64,000 nt of DNA, taken from Lichenostomus cassidix. Lineage: Eukaryota > Chordata > Aves > Passeriformes > Meliphagidae. The translations under genes were made by a program, and so were the position numbers. This document shows, one piece after another, positions 52,900 to 64,000 of the stretch. Where the stretch lies: assembly GCA_008360975.2 (NCBI GenBank), contig CM039183.1:57586850-57650849 (forward strand), read 5' to 3'. Every line of letters begins with the position of its first letter. The stretch's first letter is position 1. The notes beneath the pieces were generated by a model, which was not told where the DNA came from, made no database searches, and was given only the letters and a program-made list of their open reading frames with translations.

Positions 52900-53670
52900 A
52901 CTATGACACAAATATACTTGATTTGCAAGGGAATTAAGCCTTGTGAATTGACCAGAAACAAAACCCAGATTCTGAACACACACAGTAAGACTGGGAACCA
53001 CAGTTTTACACTAACTGATCTGTGTGCCCCAGGGCTGTTAACACACACATCAAAGATTACCATATCTCGCCAAAATAAGGTGTCTACTGGCCTGCTACAT
53101 GGAAGAGCCCAGCTGCTGATTCACATTGCAAAGCCTATTCCTCAAACTTAGCTCCTTGCCTTCTAGCAGATAAAAATAGCTAAAACATTATCTTTTTCTT
53201 CATTTTTTAATCTTTCAGGTGGACCAACACTGCACCAAGGCATGAAAGTCCTCAGCCCTCACACTGTGCTGCTCAGCCCTGCCTGGTCAGACAGATGAGA
53301 CACTGTCCTTCCATGTGTAAGGCTTTCATTTCTTCTGGTGACGATGCCTATTCTTCCTTTGCCAACCAGAGTGGCTTAAATAATATTCTCTACTCCCTGC
53401 AAAATACATGCTCGGTCATTTGGGAAATAAAAAAAGAAGGTGAAATAAATGCTGCTCCAATTGAAGTTGAACGATTTTTTCAGCACTACAAAATGTTGCT
53501 TTAGGAAAGCTCCCTTTTAATATAGTAAATGAGACAAATGGAGTCCCTGTTTTTCTGATTCCCTTCTCTTTAATAGTAATTGAATGAAGTGGAGATTGTG
53601 AGGTAAAACCAAGCACATCTGGGTCAATTAGCATGGAAAGTCAATTCTTTAAAACCTGATGGATGCCTCT

Positions 53671-53870
53671 GGGAATCGTGCACTTCACAGCACGAATCTC
53701 AGTGCAGCGCTGCACTCTCAGCAACTCAACTCAATTAAGCCATTACGTGGTTCTTTAAATCTGGGGATCCGGGGGAATTGGTTAATTGTCTGCTTGTCAT
53801 AGTTCCTCCTCAGGGTGCATGTAAACGTCTTCTGTTTCTCCCATAGATGTGTGGTGCACGTAAGAACAAT
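53671..53870. promoter_or_regulatory. Candidate conserved noncoding element with CpG and inverted repeats
   Basis: Several CpGs persist in 200 nt of otherwise CpG-poor DNA. The block contains TCGTGC (53676-53681) inverted as GCACGA (53690-53695). A perfect 16-bp palindrome, AGTGCAGCGCTGCACT, follows at 53701-53716. AT motifs suited to homeodomain factors (CAATTAAG, GGTTAATTG) come next. No open frame of interest crosses it. This combination resembles an enhancer-type conserved element; only cross-species alignment can settle it. Confidence 0.3.
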
Positions 53871-55560
53871 CCATTTTAGCTGACTTATTCAAAGCTTATT
53901 TCTCCCGTGGGAAAATTAATCTTCCACCTCAAACACAGAACAAAGCTCTCCAGTGGAAACAAACCATGCCATCATGTGGAATAGGTTTTCAATTACTACA
54001 GTCAAGTTTGTATTTCCTTTTCCTTACAAGGCTCAACTATTTCTCTCTGCTTTCACTTGTTCATAACTTTCACAACCAAACTTCTCAAGCCTGTGATTGA
54101 TAGAGTTTCACCATTCTTTGCAGCTATGGGCAGCTCTGGCACACGTAGTGCACCACAAGTCACTCGCTGACTTTACATTCAGCAGAGACCAAGCAAGCTG
54201 TCTAAACATGTATGAAGCACTTAACTCCATGGACAGGGCTGAGGGCCTCCAGAGGATAGCTCATCCCATATCCAGGTAGGTGCACAGGATGGCACAGCAG
54301 GGGATGCTCATGTGTCCTGATTGAGAACTGCTCTGGATTCACTGAACTAAGAGAATAAAGAGATCTTGAACAGCCAGCCTAAGGCAGACATTCCACTTTT
54401 AGACAACAAAATTAGTAAGATTAATCCCACCTACATCTCCCCACTGCTGTGACTGTGACAACCACTCAGGAAAGACAGACTGCTGTCCATCTTTCACCAC
54501 ACCACATCAGTGAGTTCCTCTTCATGTGCATACAATCAGCTGCTTTCACTCTTCTTTTGCTCCATGTTTCAGACTCCTGAGCACCCAAAATCTCTAGCTG
54601 GCCTCAGCAGGAGACAGTTGCTGGGTGCTCGGGATTGTGGAAACAAGTCATCCCATTTAGCCCCTAAATATGGATTTAGAAGGCTAACTTTAGCTGCAGA
54701 TTTTTTTTAAACCTGGCAGAGTATTAAAATCCATCCATGGGGCGAGTTAATTTTTTACCATCAAAGAGTAGTAAAACAACTTCTCCAAGGTCATACAGCA
54801 GGATGACTAGGATTAGAATGCCACAAATTCCATGTGCTATAACCAGAAAATTATTCTGTTTCCTAAATGTAACATAATTGGGACACAGTCTGATAAATGG
54901 AGACTGAGTAAGCCACACTAAATCTACTGATGTGTTCTGCAATGTCTGGATGAGTCCCCAACCCTAGCTATGAAAGGAAATGTAATTATGGTAATGAGAA
55001 AGTGCAGTCCACCCATCATTTGGGTTACCACACACATACGTAACCGATTCCAAATATAGAACTGCAGTAATGTCTCCACATTCTTATCTGCTTTTTCCTT
55101 AAGTTACACTCTTGCCATCTTTTCCTCTGACAGGAGAAACAATCTATTTTGGATGGACAGCAGCTAAAGGGCTATCACATCCATCAGGACACAGGGAACA
55201 GCTGCTGGACATTAACCAGAGAGCTGCCATTGGGGACAGACACCTTCCCTTGCCCACACAGATGTAACCAGAGTGTTTGCTCGGGCGTGATGCTGGGGAC
55301 TAAGGAGGGAAGCTAAGTCTGAGGAAGAATGTTCAAGGAGGAGAGGAAGATCAAGGAGCCAGAAAATTTAATAAAGCACCCTTGTGTTTTGGAACCGATG
55401 CCAATTTTAAAAATGAGGCATCTGTCTCTTAGTGCAGTCTAAGCCATGAATGCAAGGCAGTGTAGAGGTTCAGAAGCCTTATTTAAACACCCTAGTTTGG
55501 CTCCAGAGAAGCAGAATAGCTTAGGACACAGTCCAGGCTAACTTACACAGCTCTGCCATG
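53871..55560. other. Mostly anonymous noncoding DNA
   Basis: Apart from the exon-like segment at 54124-54275, nothing recognisable. Open frames are 60-75 codons and unrecognised. Confidence 0.5.
54124..54275 (+). other. Exon-like segment with splice-site consensus
   Basis: A pyrimidine-rich acceptor (TTTCACCATTCTTTGCAG, ending 54123) and a good donor (CAG|GTAGGT-like, from 54276) flank 152 nt that stay open in one + frame (begins LWAALAHVVHHKSL, ends AHPIS). The peptide resembles nothing I know. It could be a lncRNA exon, an unrecognised coding exon or coincidence; splice-like pairs are common by chance. Confidence 0.12.
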
Positions 55561-55583
55561 GCAGTTTAGACCAGTCAGAGCCT

Positions 55584-55814
55584 CGGGTGTATAAAGGTCT
55601 CTGTACAGTGGTGCCCTCAGCATGCATCACTCCCCCGGCTTACATCATCAGGAGGACGTGTCTTCACGGGTGGTGCAATGTGTGTGTGTAACTTAAAAAT
55701 CTCAGCTGCGGCCCCAGAGTACGTGCAAGGGATCCTGATGACAAACATTCTGGCTCTCTTGCCTGTCTGCAATCCAGGGACACAAAGCCAGACACTTTTC
55801 CTCCTGTGGTGGAC
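55584..55814 (+). promoter_or_regulatory. TATA-like motif with local CpG enrichment
   Basis: A TATAAAG sequence (55590-55596) is followed by a stretch holding CpGs at 55584, 55636, 55657, 55667, 55709, 55722 and 55814. If real, a start site would lie near 55620. The arrangement could be a solitary LTR promoter, a lncRNA promoter or a conserved element, but I recognise no LTR boundaries and no downstream gene. Confidence 0.2.
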
Positions 55815-56030
55815 CGGCATGCAATTATTTTTGTGCACCTCAGCTTGCCTTGGTTACAGAAAAGAGAGGAAATATTTTATTAACTTTCATCTCCTAAAGC
55901 AGAGCGTGACAGATAGCTAGACTTCCAGTTTCACCAAGTTCCTGCAGGCAAAGAAGAAATGGGTCATTATCAGGTGTTTATAAAGGTATTCAGAAGTACC
56001 TAGAGCTGAAAAAGAGTTTTAACTAGAAAA

Positions 56031-56050
56031 TATTAGTATCTATTAGTATC
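56031..56050. repeat. 10-bp tandem duplication
   Basis: TATTAGTATC occurs twice in immediate succession, followed by a related TATAATATTAG. Read directly. Confidence 0.85.
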
Positions 56051-57050
56051 TATAATATTAGGTTTTCATGCCTAGATGTTTGCCATGAGTTACAGGAGTA
56101 TAATCAGATATAGCAGAGGCAGCAGTAGGAACTAGAGAAATGGGTTGTGACCTGCACATCCCCACACAAGGCTTCTTGGAAGTGCCTTGTTCCTGTGCTG
56201 AGCCAACACCATGTCACAGCAAAATAATCCCAGATATGACAGGGGCAGCCAGCCTCAGTGCGTTGGTCACAGCTCCTCCAGCATTCCTTGCTTCTGGACA
56301 CAGTCACACATCAGGGCTTCACATGGAAGCGACTCTCTGTCCACTGTCCACCCACAATGTAAGCAACATCACAGCTCTGTTCTCAGTGAAAATAACACTT
56401 AATGTAATGGCATCTGGACCAGCTGCCAGGGTGTTGTAGATTCAAGATGCTTTTACTTCCTTCTCAGAAAACAAAGGAGAAGGCAAATCAGCAAACTACC
56501 TCTTATGTCCTCTGCCTTCCTTATTACCTGGAATTAACAAAGATGGTGCCTCATATGCCATGAATGGAAGAAGAAAGATAGTGAAGGACTAAAGCAATCC
56601 CAGAAAATTCAATCCAACCAAGTTCAACAGCCATGTAAGGCTTTCTGGATGTTCCACAACCCACATGCAAGAGTTCCTCCTGTCCTCTTTCTGCTACAAA
56701 AGTATCTGCATCCCAAAGTTAATATAGACAGAGGCCAGTAGCAGATAAATTGCTTCCTGACATAAGGTAGTGTAGCCTCTACAGTTGAAGATAAACCAGA
56801 GATGTGTTGAGGAAGGGACTGAATATTAAATGGCAACCTTATGTAGTGTAGCCAGTGCCTAACTGCCCTGCATATCCTTTGCTGTAACCTGCTGTCCTGG
56901 TTCAAGATGCTGCTACCATGCTTATGTTGGCTTCACTTTAATGCAAGTGACTACTTGAAATGTCACATATACACATACATGCACACCCCAAAGGCAGGCC
57001 TTCTTCCAGAGCTGTCATCAGCACCCTTAAAAAGTTGTATATGCACCTTG

Positions 57051-57065
57051 AAAAAAAAAAAAAAA
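57051..57065. repeat. A15 homopolymer run
   Basis: Fifteen A residues after ATGCACCTTG. No retrocopy recognised upstream. Confidence 0.8.
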
Positions 57066-57170
57066 GCCATTTTGAGGAACTTATTTTTCTTACTTTCTTC
57101 AGAAACAGCTCTAGCACCCTCCAGCACTCAGGGTAGCACAAAACCTGGTATGCTCTTCTTGGTATTTCAA

Positions 57171-57204
57171 GCACATACACACACATGAACATACATACAC
57201 ATAC
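57171..57204. repeat. CA/TACA-rich low-complexity tract
   Basis: Imperfect run of CACA, ATACA and ACAT units. A decayed (CA)n microsatellite is the simplest reading. Confidence 0.7.
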
Positions 57205-59255
57205 CTATGCAGACCCAAAATTCTCTCCCCAGGAACACGGCCTTCCCTTTTCAAGTACATACCAGTAGGAATGCATACCCTGAAGAAACAGGGGCAGAAA
57301 ACAGTCATGTTTTTCACACAGCCGTTTTATTCTGCTTGCAGGAGTTCCTTTTCCAGCCACAGGCAAGGGCTGAATCCAGAGAAGCCAAAGGCAGTTGAGG
57401 AGAGATGCAAATGAGACCACACCTTCCAAACACACTGTAATCCTAAGGGAAGAGCATGGATGTAAATAAAACCACACCTTTGCTGGTGGACCAGCCTTCT
57501 CTAACAGTTTCCATGTAAATAAGGCAACTGTCTTGGATGGGCTGCCTATTAACATTTGTGATGAGAGGCATGTAGGAAAAGCTAAGCCCTTTCACAAACT
57601 CTTATGCAAAAATTTGAGAGGATTGCAAGTTTCACCCTTCTCTGGGCTCAGAGAAGACTGGTTCCTTCTTTGGAAAGTACTTTATTGCTCTGCGTGGGAT
57701 CTGATGATCCAGCACATATCTTTCCTCAGCCTTCCTGTCAGGCACTGAACTCTGCTTTATGAACAAACTGCTTATAGAACATGGATACACATTTTAACAT
57801 GCAACTTTTACCTTGCACTGACAAGCCTTTTTACTGGTATTTGATGGGTGCCTTCCTTACAGCTGGGCAGAATTAAAAAATACAACAATGGAAATAGTGA
57901 GGTGCTTCTGCATTTCCTCCATTTTCTCTTATATCTTCCTTTCCACATGCACATCCAAAGCTGGTTTTGAGATTTTCAACACAGATCAAATGCAAGAGGC
58001 TTCTCCCAAAAGGTAAAGAACTAAACTGCAGCCAGGCTTCAGTACAACTTTTTCCAGATGAACTCACTATGATCATCATCGATTTTAGTTTGGGTCAACA
58101 AGCAACAAAAGTATCAGTAAAACCCTACTATCACTGAGAGTCTTTAACTGCTTGGAAACACTTCAGACATCTAGGTTAGGAAGACAAACAACTTGAAGGC
58201 ATTCTGAGAGGAAAAACACAGTTCTCATCTATACTCCTCACAGGAAGAAAGTCCTGGAAGAATGAAAACGGCAGACTCAGTTTCCTAGAACAAGATACAT
58301 GAGATGGAATGAAAGTGCTTACAATGGCACACACTTTGGCCAAAAAGGTAGTTTTTAATAAAATTGGGAAAGGGTGTACTGCATTCCCACAGAAATGGTG
58401 GAAACACAGATGTTGTCCAAGTTTAGGAAAACAAAACTGTCCACATTTTTGATGTTTGCACCAAAGGAAAAAATGCTGCTTTGAACATTTAATGGAAGAC
58501 TACTAAAGGAAATCAATATTATCGTGGCTCCCACTGGTGATACAAGAGGCCAGGATCTGTCAACACTTTCCTTAAAAATCCATCTTTCAGGAGAGTCTAA
58601 ATGGGCTTAAAAAACAATAGTTGGGATGACAATCAGGATTGTGAGACCCCTAGAAATAAATCTGCATCTGGCTGTTTACAAAATTCTAGTTTAGAGAGAC
58701 CATGAGAGTGGAAGAGGGATAGTTCTTTAGTGGTTAAGGTATTTGTCTTGTTTGTGCTGTTTTACAGTGCTAATCAGTGATCAGAAACTGAACAGGATGT
58801 TTGGAATCAGTGCTGATGAACATCCAGAAGTCTGCATGCACATTTAGCCATCTCCTCCAGCACTTTCTTCTGAAACATGCAGCTGCCACACAACACAGGC
58901 TGTCTTGTGATATATCTGGAGCTCACATTTCCAGAACCGTCCTGGACAAAACTCAGCAAGGACCACAGGAGGAAAAGAAAGCTTCACAAACAGTCTTGAT
59001 TTTTAGAAAATAATTATTTCATGCCCAGGCTTAAAACCAAACTATGTCTAAAACACAATTATTATAATAGTTTAATGAACAAGTTCATTAGGCTTAAAGG
59101 GTAGCACTCAAACCAAACTATATATACAGTTTTCCTTTTCTGAGCCAGTAACCCAAAAGTGCCTACATACCCTAAAGCTGTACACTTTAATGAGAGACAG
59201 AAAGGAAGTAAAATGAGAAATGGAGTCATAGGACAGGTCTGATTTGGCAGATTAT

Positions 59256-59291
59256 TCATTTAATGGACTGAATTTTCATTTAATGGACTGA
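59256..59291. repeat. Tandem duplication with 20-bp period
   Basis: TCATTTAATGGACTGA occurs twice, with starts 20 nt apart (59256 and 59276). Read directly. Confidence 0.85.
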
Positions 59292-62200
59292 GAAGTTTCC
59301 ATGCACTGCTCCTGCCTCATTGCACTGTTCAGTGGCTCTGGCCCTCTCACGCACTTGTAGCACATTCCAGCTATTTGCTTCTACAGCTTCCTTCCACGCT
59401 TCAACTTACATAGCTGTGAAAATGAAAAAAGTCCATTGTGAAGTCTATTAATGTTTCCCTGTAGCAGGCTAATTAGGTGTTGGGCAGAACAGCAATGGGT
59501 ACTGGTGCAAAGCCCACCACAGTCTACTCTTTCAGCCACTCCTCCATATGTTTCTCTGCTCTACAGTTTGTTGAACTTCTGCCTCAGCATTTTACTTTCT
59601 TGCTATTTCTGCTCCAGTTTATGCCACACACCTCTTGTTCCTCAGTCTTCCTTTCAACTGCAGCACCCCTAAAATAAACCACCTTACCTGCACTCTGAGG
59701 AAATACTCATGCCAGGTTATTGGTTCTCTCTTATTTTATCAGATTTTACAAGCTCTTTTAAACAAAGCTGCTCTTAATCTGTGCAGCGTGATGGCAAAAT
59801 TTGGACCCAAGAATGGTCTCTTCACACAGAAGCTGTGTTTTACTGTGCATTCCTTCAACACTGCATACAACTAGTATCCTTTGCACACAAGTTTGCTATT
59901 AAAAATGTACTACCCCCATCAATTATGTCTTAAATCTACCAGCTCAACAAATTATATAAATCCCATACATTTTATTTAGCTTATTAAATGATCTTTTAGG
60001 AAGATGGTCACTTAAACTCCTAGGCTTGCAACAGAATTATTTTGTGAACCAAATCTATATAACAGTATCTGAGAGAAACTTTGAAAGAAAATATTACAAG
60101 AGAGAAACTGAAGTTGGTGAGATACCAATAAACACACTGTAAATTCTGAGGGTTTTCACAAGAAACATTGAGTCGTGAATGACTATTCCAGAAATGGAAA
60201 AATAGAGAGTCTCTTGACATCTGAATAGGGTGAGCAGGCAGTGGTCCAACAAACAAATCAGAAGTGGAAAGAGACAAAAATGTCTTTTTGGATCCAAATA
60301 GTTTAAAAAATGAAAACAGGGATTAAAAAACAAGAATTAAAACATGGGAAGCTGAAGTCTATTCCCATATTTTATTGCGCCACTTGAAAGAAAGCTAAAC
60401 ACAGGCTCTGTCCTGATGAGAAGCAACATCCTCTGTTTTTCTGCCAATTTTAGATAAGACTCGCTGTCAAAAAGGGGTTTAAAATAGGATGGGATTTAAA
60501 TCAGTGCACAGAAAGAGAGGTCATGCTGCTGCTTCTTCTTCTTTCTTTAAATGCAGGGATGGCTTTCCTAACCTGTGTACTCTGTAGGTGGCAGACCAGG
60601 TAGATCAGGCTCTTCCCTCAGCTCTCCACTCAGCTCTTTCCTATGCCACTCTGCAAAGCAGTGAGTCCGAAAGGGCAGCAGCTGGTAACACTGACAAGTG
60701 CTGAATGCTGCTGCCCTTGGCTGTGAAAGGCAGGAAAACCCCTGAAGGAATAACCTGCACCAGCCCTCTGCACGGCAGGCACTGGCAATGCAGACCACAC
60801 TTGAGCCCTCTGAAAACATCTCTGGCACATCACCCTTCTGAGACATGCTTGAGGGCTTATGGCAGAAACCCAACTACTACTAGTTTGGAGAGCTGCTCAG
60901 TGTTAGAACACTTAGATTAAACTGAAGACACACAAAATGGTCCTGAAGCAGCTGTGAGGGGAGATAAGGTCCTTGTGTGCCAGTGCCATCAGAGAACAGT
61001 TTGGTACCCTTGGGTCTCCACAGAAGATCTCACTAGACTCAATCCCTACTGCTGTGTCTCACAAACTCCCCCTGCAACCCCAGCAGACAAAAAGCATTAA
61101 AAACAACTACAGAAAATGCACAGAAAATGCAGAATGATGGCTGAAGGTCTCCAAGGAAGTCACCAGTGATTGATCCCTACCTGTTGGACTCACTGGCCTG
61201 TACCCAACACAGACTTTTTGAACTACCTAACCCAAGGCTCTGTACTGCAGATACTCACAACAATGGGATTTGGTTTAGGAACAACTACACAGAGAGAAAA
61301 CAGTGAACCTGCATGACCAAATTTGCTTTTACATTACTCTAAACAAATCATGGAATATTTTTAAGTGTTCCCTGCTGTGGGCCAGAAATTTTTTTCTGCT
61401 CTTTGAAGAGTACTGAGTTTCCAACACATCTTCAGCCCTACTTACAGTGATAAACATTTTAAAAAAGTCACTCAAAGTGAAAATTTTAAAAGTGTATTTG
61501 AGGACAATCAAGACCAGTAGGTCGTTGACACAAAGAGGATTTGAAATAAATTCCCCCAACATTTCTCCCTTCCAGAATCAAATCAAAACATTGACATATT
61601 TCAGAACAAAAGAATTCTGAGGTTTTTTCTCAGCTTCATTTTGCTTAAAATCAACACAAGCAATGCACAGGGTCTATTTCACCAGGATTTCTCTTTCTAA
61701 TGAAGACAAACTTCAATCAAAGCTCCCCAGCTGTCCTAGAAATTTGAGGAGAAAAGACTAGAAATGTTCCTGGTCTCTTTGTCTGTCAGTTGAGAAAATG
61801 AGAGGCTCTATAAACTGCATAAGACAGACTAACAGATAGGCAAGCAGATGCTCACAACTTTGAAGACACAGCAAGAAAACAGTCCTGGAATTCTGAAGGG
61901 GATTTCCATGGCTTGTCTGTAGTTCTAACTGCTTCCCCAACTGGAAAATGAATATCTAATTGCCTTATATACTCTTGTGGGGGGGAAAAAATCCCATCAT
62001 AAATTTAAAGTGTGCTGGTCATAGTTTATTTTTAGATCTGACAAACCACAGAAACATCTCCAAAAATATTCTAAAGAAACACAGTGACCTTCCCAGCTTG
62101 GAAAGCAGAGCTGTTTTAACAACATCCTCCAAGCTATGGTACATGTTAAACAAATCTGAAAGACCCCTCGATGGGCTTCCCAAAAGTCTCCCACATTCAC

Positions 62201-64000
62201 CTATAACTTGTTTTATAAAAAGTCTCACCTAGGCTAGCAAAGGTAGTCTTAACTATCAGCTCATACTCAGAAGCAGACCAAGGAGTCACCTACTGAGGAG
62301 GGGAGCATTGCTCTGAAGACAGAAAAGGATGCTCAGGGAGAGCCAGCTTCATGTCTGTGCTCGAGAGCACACACTTCACTGAAGACATGAGCAAAATGTG
62401 GAACAGTGGTGAAAAGGCACTGGGGCTCAGTCAGGGAAAATGACAGCCAGGAAAAGGAGAAAGCTTCCAAAATGAACAGGGATTTGATGCACAAATGGTG
62501 CAAAAGTAAGTGAATACTTTGCAAGGTGCAAAGGGTAGAGCCAGGCAAGGCAGAAAGTTTTACCCCTCATGCTCTGGGGATGACATGTTCCAGCTGGGTC
62601 AGAGTGTCACCACTGCCTCATGGTCAGTCTGCTGAAGCTATCTACAACTGGGTACTGTATTATGCCTAACAATTATCTCATCCCCTTAACTTACAAATTC
62701 AGAACTTCCTTCCAAGCAAGAGCCATCATTAGGCTAGAGGGTCACCCTGGGTTTATTTTCACCAGAAGTATCCTGGCATCAATTCTTCACAAAAATTATG
62801 CACACTCTACTGTCCTAACCTTGGGAGTTTTTTTCTCTCCAGCTTTCCTGTTATTCCCATCTCAATTCTCCCCAAAACTCTAATGCATTGGTTCATTTAG
62901 TCTAGGATTGTCAAATATGTTTTAAGTCTTGCACCTATGTTCCTGCTTAGCTGTCTTGGCAAATATCTGTAGGACAGACCTTCTTCTTACCTTGGTGCTT
63001 TCTTTTGTTTTCATATTATTTTTTTTATGATTAAATAATGAGAATGTACTGTTCTGTGTTGGCTGAAGCAAAAGCAGGAAAAATTAAGGAATTTTGAGTG
63101 AAAAATAACTTTGGCAATATTTGCTCTGGTGGCCTTCAAGAAATAAAAATTAGACACCTCATCTATTCAACTAACTTGACTTGAAATACAGCATTTGTGG
63201 GTTTTTTGCTGAAATTATATAATAAAATGTCAAAAGTGCACAAGGAATCAACTCTGGACACAATGTAAAATCAAGCCTCAGCAGGAACAAACCTGTGACC
63301 TCTAGCAGCAGAAACACACATCTATACCTTTACAACAAGAAGAATGATTCAATTGCACTACAGTAACTATGCTGTCCATGCATCCTAAACCATAATGAAG
63401 AGTCAAAACAGAAGGACTGACACATTAAGTAAAAGTGTTGGATGCAAAAAGGATTTCTGTAATTTCCCTCAAACTTACTTACTCTCTTTTTCTTTTTCCT
63501 TTTTTTTTCCTAAAAAGAATAATGTGATGAAAATGGAAAGCCCATAGAAACTGGAATTACAAACCACATAATGCTGGTTTTGCTCTTGGTTTTGTCTTTG
63601 TACACATATTGATTTTTCAAATGTTACAAAACACACACCATGTCCAGGATTAATATCTTGACGCTGTGCCTTGTAACGCACTCTAACAGGGCCTAGGTTT
63701 TGTGACACTGTGACACTGACTCAGGTCAGTGTTCTCCAGGGTTTTATTGCTGCAAGAGTCCAGGTGAGTGCAGTAAACTGTAGTACAACCTTCACTATGC
63801 TTCTGACTTTAATCCCTTCTGTAATTCATGCATAACTGGAACTAAGGGAAAAAAAAAAAGTTGCTCTGAATTTATTTAATAATTTTCTGTTTGCATTTTT
63901 ATGTGTGGTTAACTTCCTGAATTTGCAACAACCACTCTAATTAAAAACAAGAAATCTGAGGTTTGGGCTCAAGTTTGGAAAATGTATATTTTTTTTTTTT

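Larger units (their letters stand above)
49048..53670. other. Anonymous noncoding DNA, no gene supported
   Basis: No recognised exon, RNA gene or interspersed repeat. Contains a 22-bp palindrome (50140), an A15 tract (52486) and an imperfect 32-bp tandem duplication (52839). The 140-codon open frame at 50883-51305 is the longest in the window, but it sits in pyrimidine-rich sequence, which favours long stop-free runs, and resembles no known protein. Confidence 0.5.
55815..64000. other. Anonymous noncoding DNA, no gene supported
   Basis: About 8 kb with only short unrecognised open frames on both strands. Contains an A15 tract, a CA/TACA-rich tract and a 20-bp-period duplication. The window ends inside a T run (from 63989), so that homopolymer may continue beyond it. 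Confidence 0.5.

Noticed and set aside
56140..56439. 99-codon + strand open frame
   Set aside because: Unrecognised, overlaps a minus-strand frame of similar quality, and has no exon boundaries.

Overview
This window looks like AT-rich, CpG-poor nuclear DNA from a bird, most likely intergenic or deep-intronic. The main evidence is three partial CR1 LINEs (about 20390-20860, 38278-38845, 48716-49047). All are on the + strand and end in the typical CR1 3' sequence, with a 'GGTCCCTTCCAAC'-like block followed by a short ATTCTATGA-like tail. CR1 is also found in turtles and crocodilians, but three short 5'-truncated copies in 64 kb, with no recognisable SINE, L1 or full-length element, fits the compact, repeat-poor genome of a bird best. 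No bacterial or viral gene organisation is visible.

I find no protein-coding gene I can support. The open reading frames are short (about 140 codons at most), overlap on both strands, often lack an ATG, and resemble no family I know. The only sequence that translates into recognisable protein is decayed CR1 ORF2: the reverse-transcriptase C-terminus near 20400-20710 and a short RT fragment at 48716-48775. No tRNA, rRNA, CRISPR array or convincing processed pseudogene was seen.

Layout: 1-7960 is anonymous noncoding DNA with a 21-bp tandem duplication and a weak CTCF-like core. The stretch 7960-8330 has several CpGs, a YY1-like and an RFX X-box-like motif, and is a candidate regulatory element. 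After more anonymous DNA come CR1 copy A (20390-20860, internally deleted), a (TG)n tract (22786) and a 98-nt pure pyrimidine tract (24992-25089). Two G-rich quadruplex-prone tracts follow (26193 and 27182), then a (TAG)n tract (27937) and a small CpG cluster (28833-28864). A second CpG/X-box-like block lies at 36780-37260, followed by CR1 copy B (38278-38845), CR1 copy C (48716-49047, an RT fragment joined to a 3' end) and a 22-bp perfect palindrome (50140-50161). The stretch 53671-53870 has seven CpGs, two inverted repeats and homeodomain-like AT motifs; downstream lie an exon-like segment (54124-54275) and a TATA/CpG block (55584-55814).

Nothing here supports a new multi-gene system. The more interesting items are the two CR1 copies with internal junctions and the three or four CpG-retaining blocks that could be regulatory. 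All regulatory calls come from reading motifs by eye and would need cross-species alignment or chromatin data.
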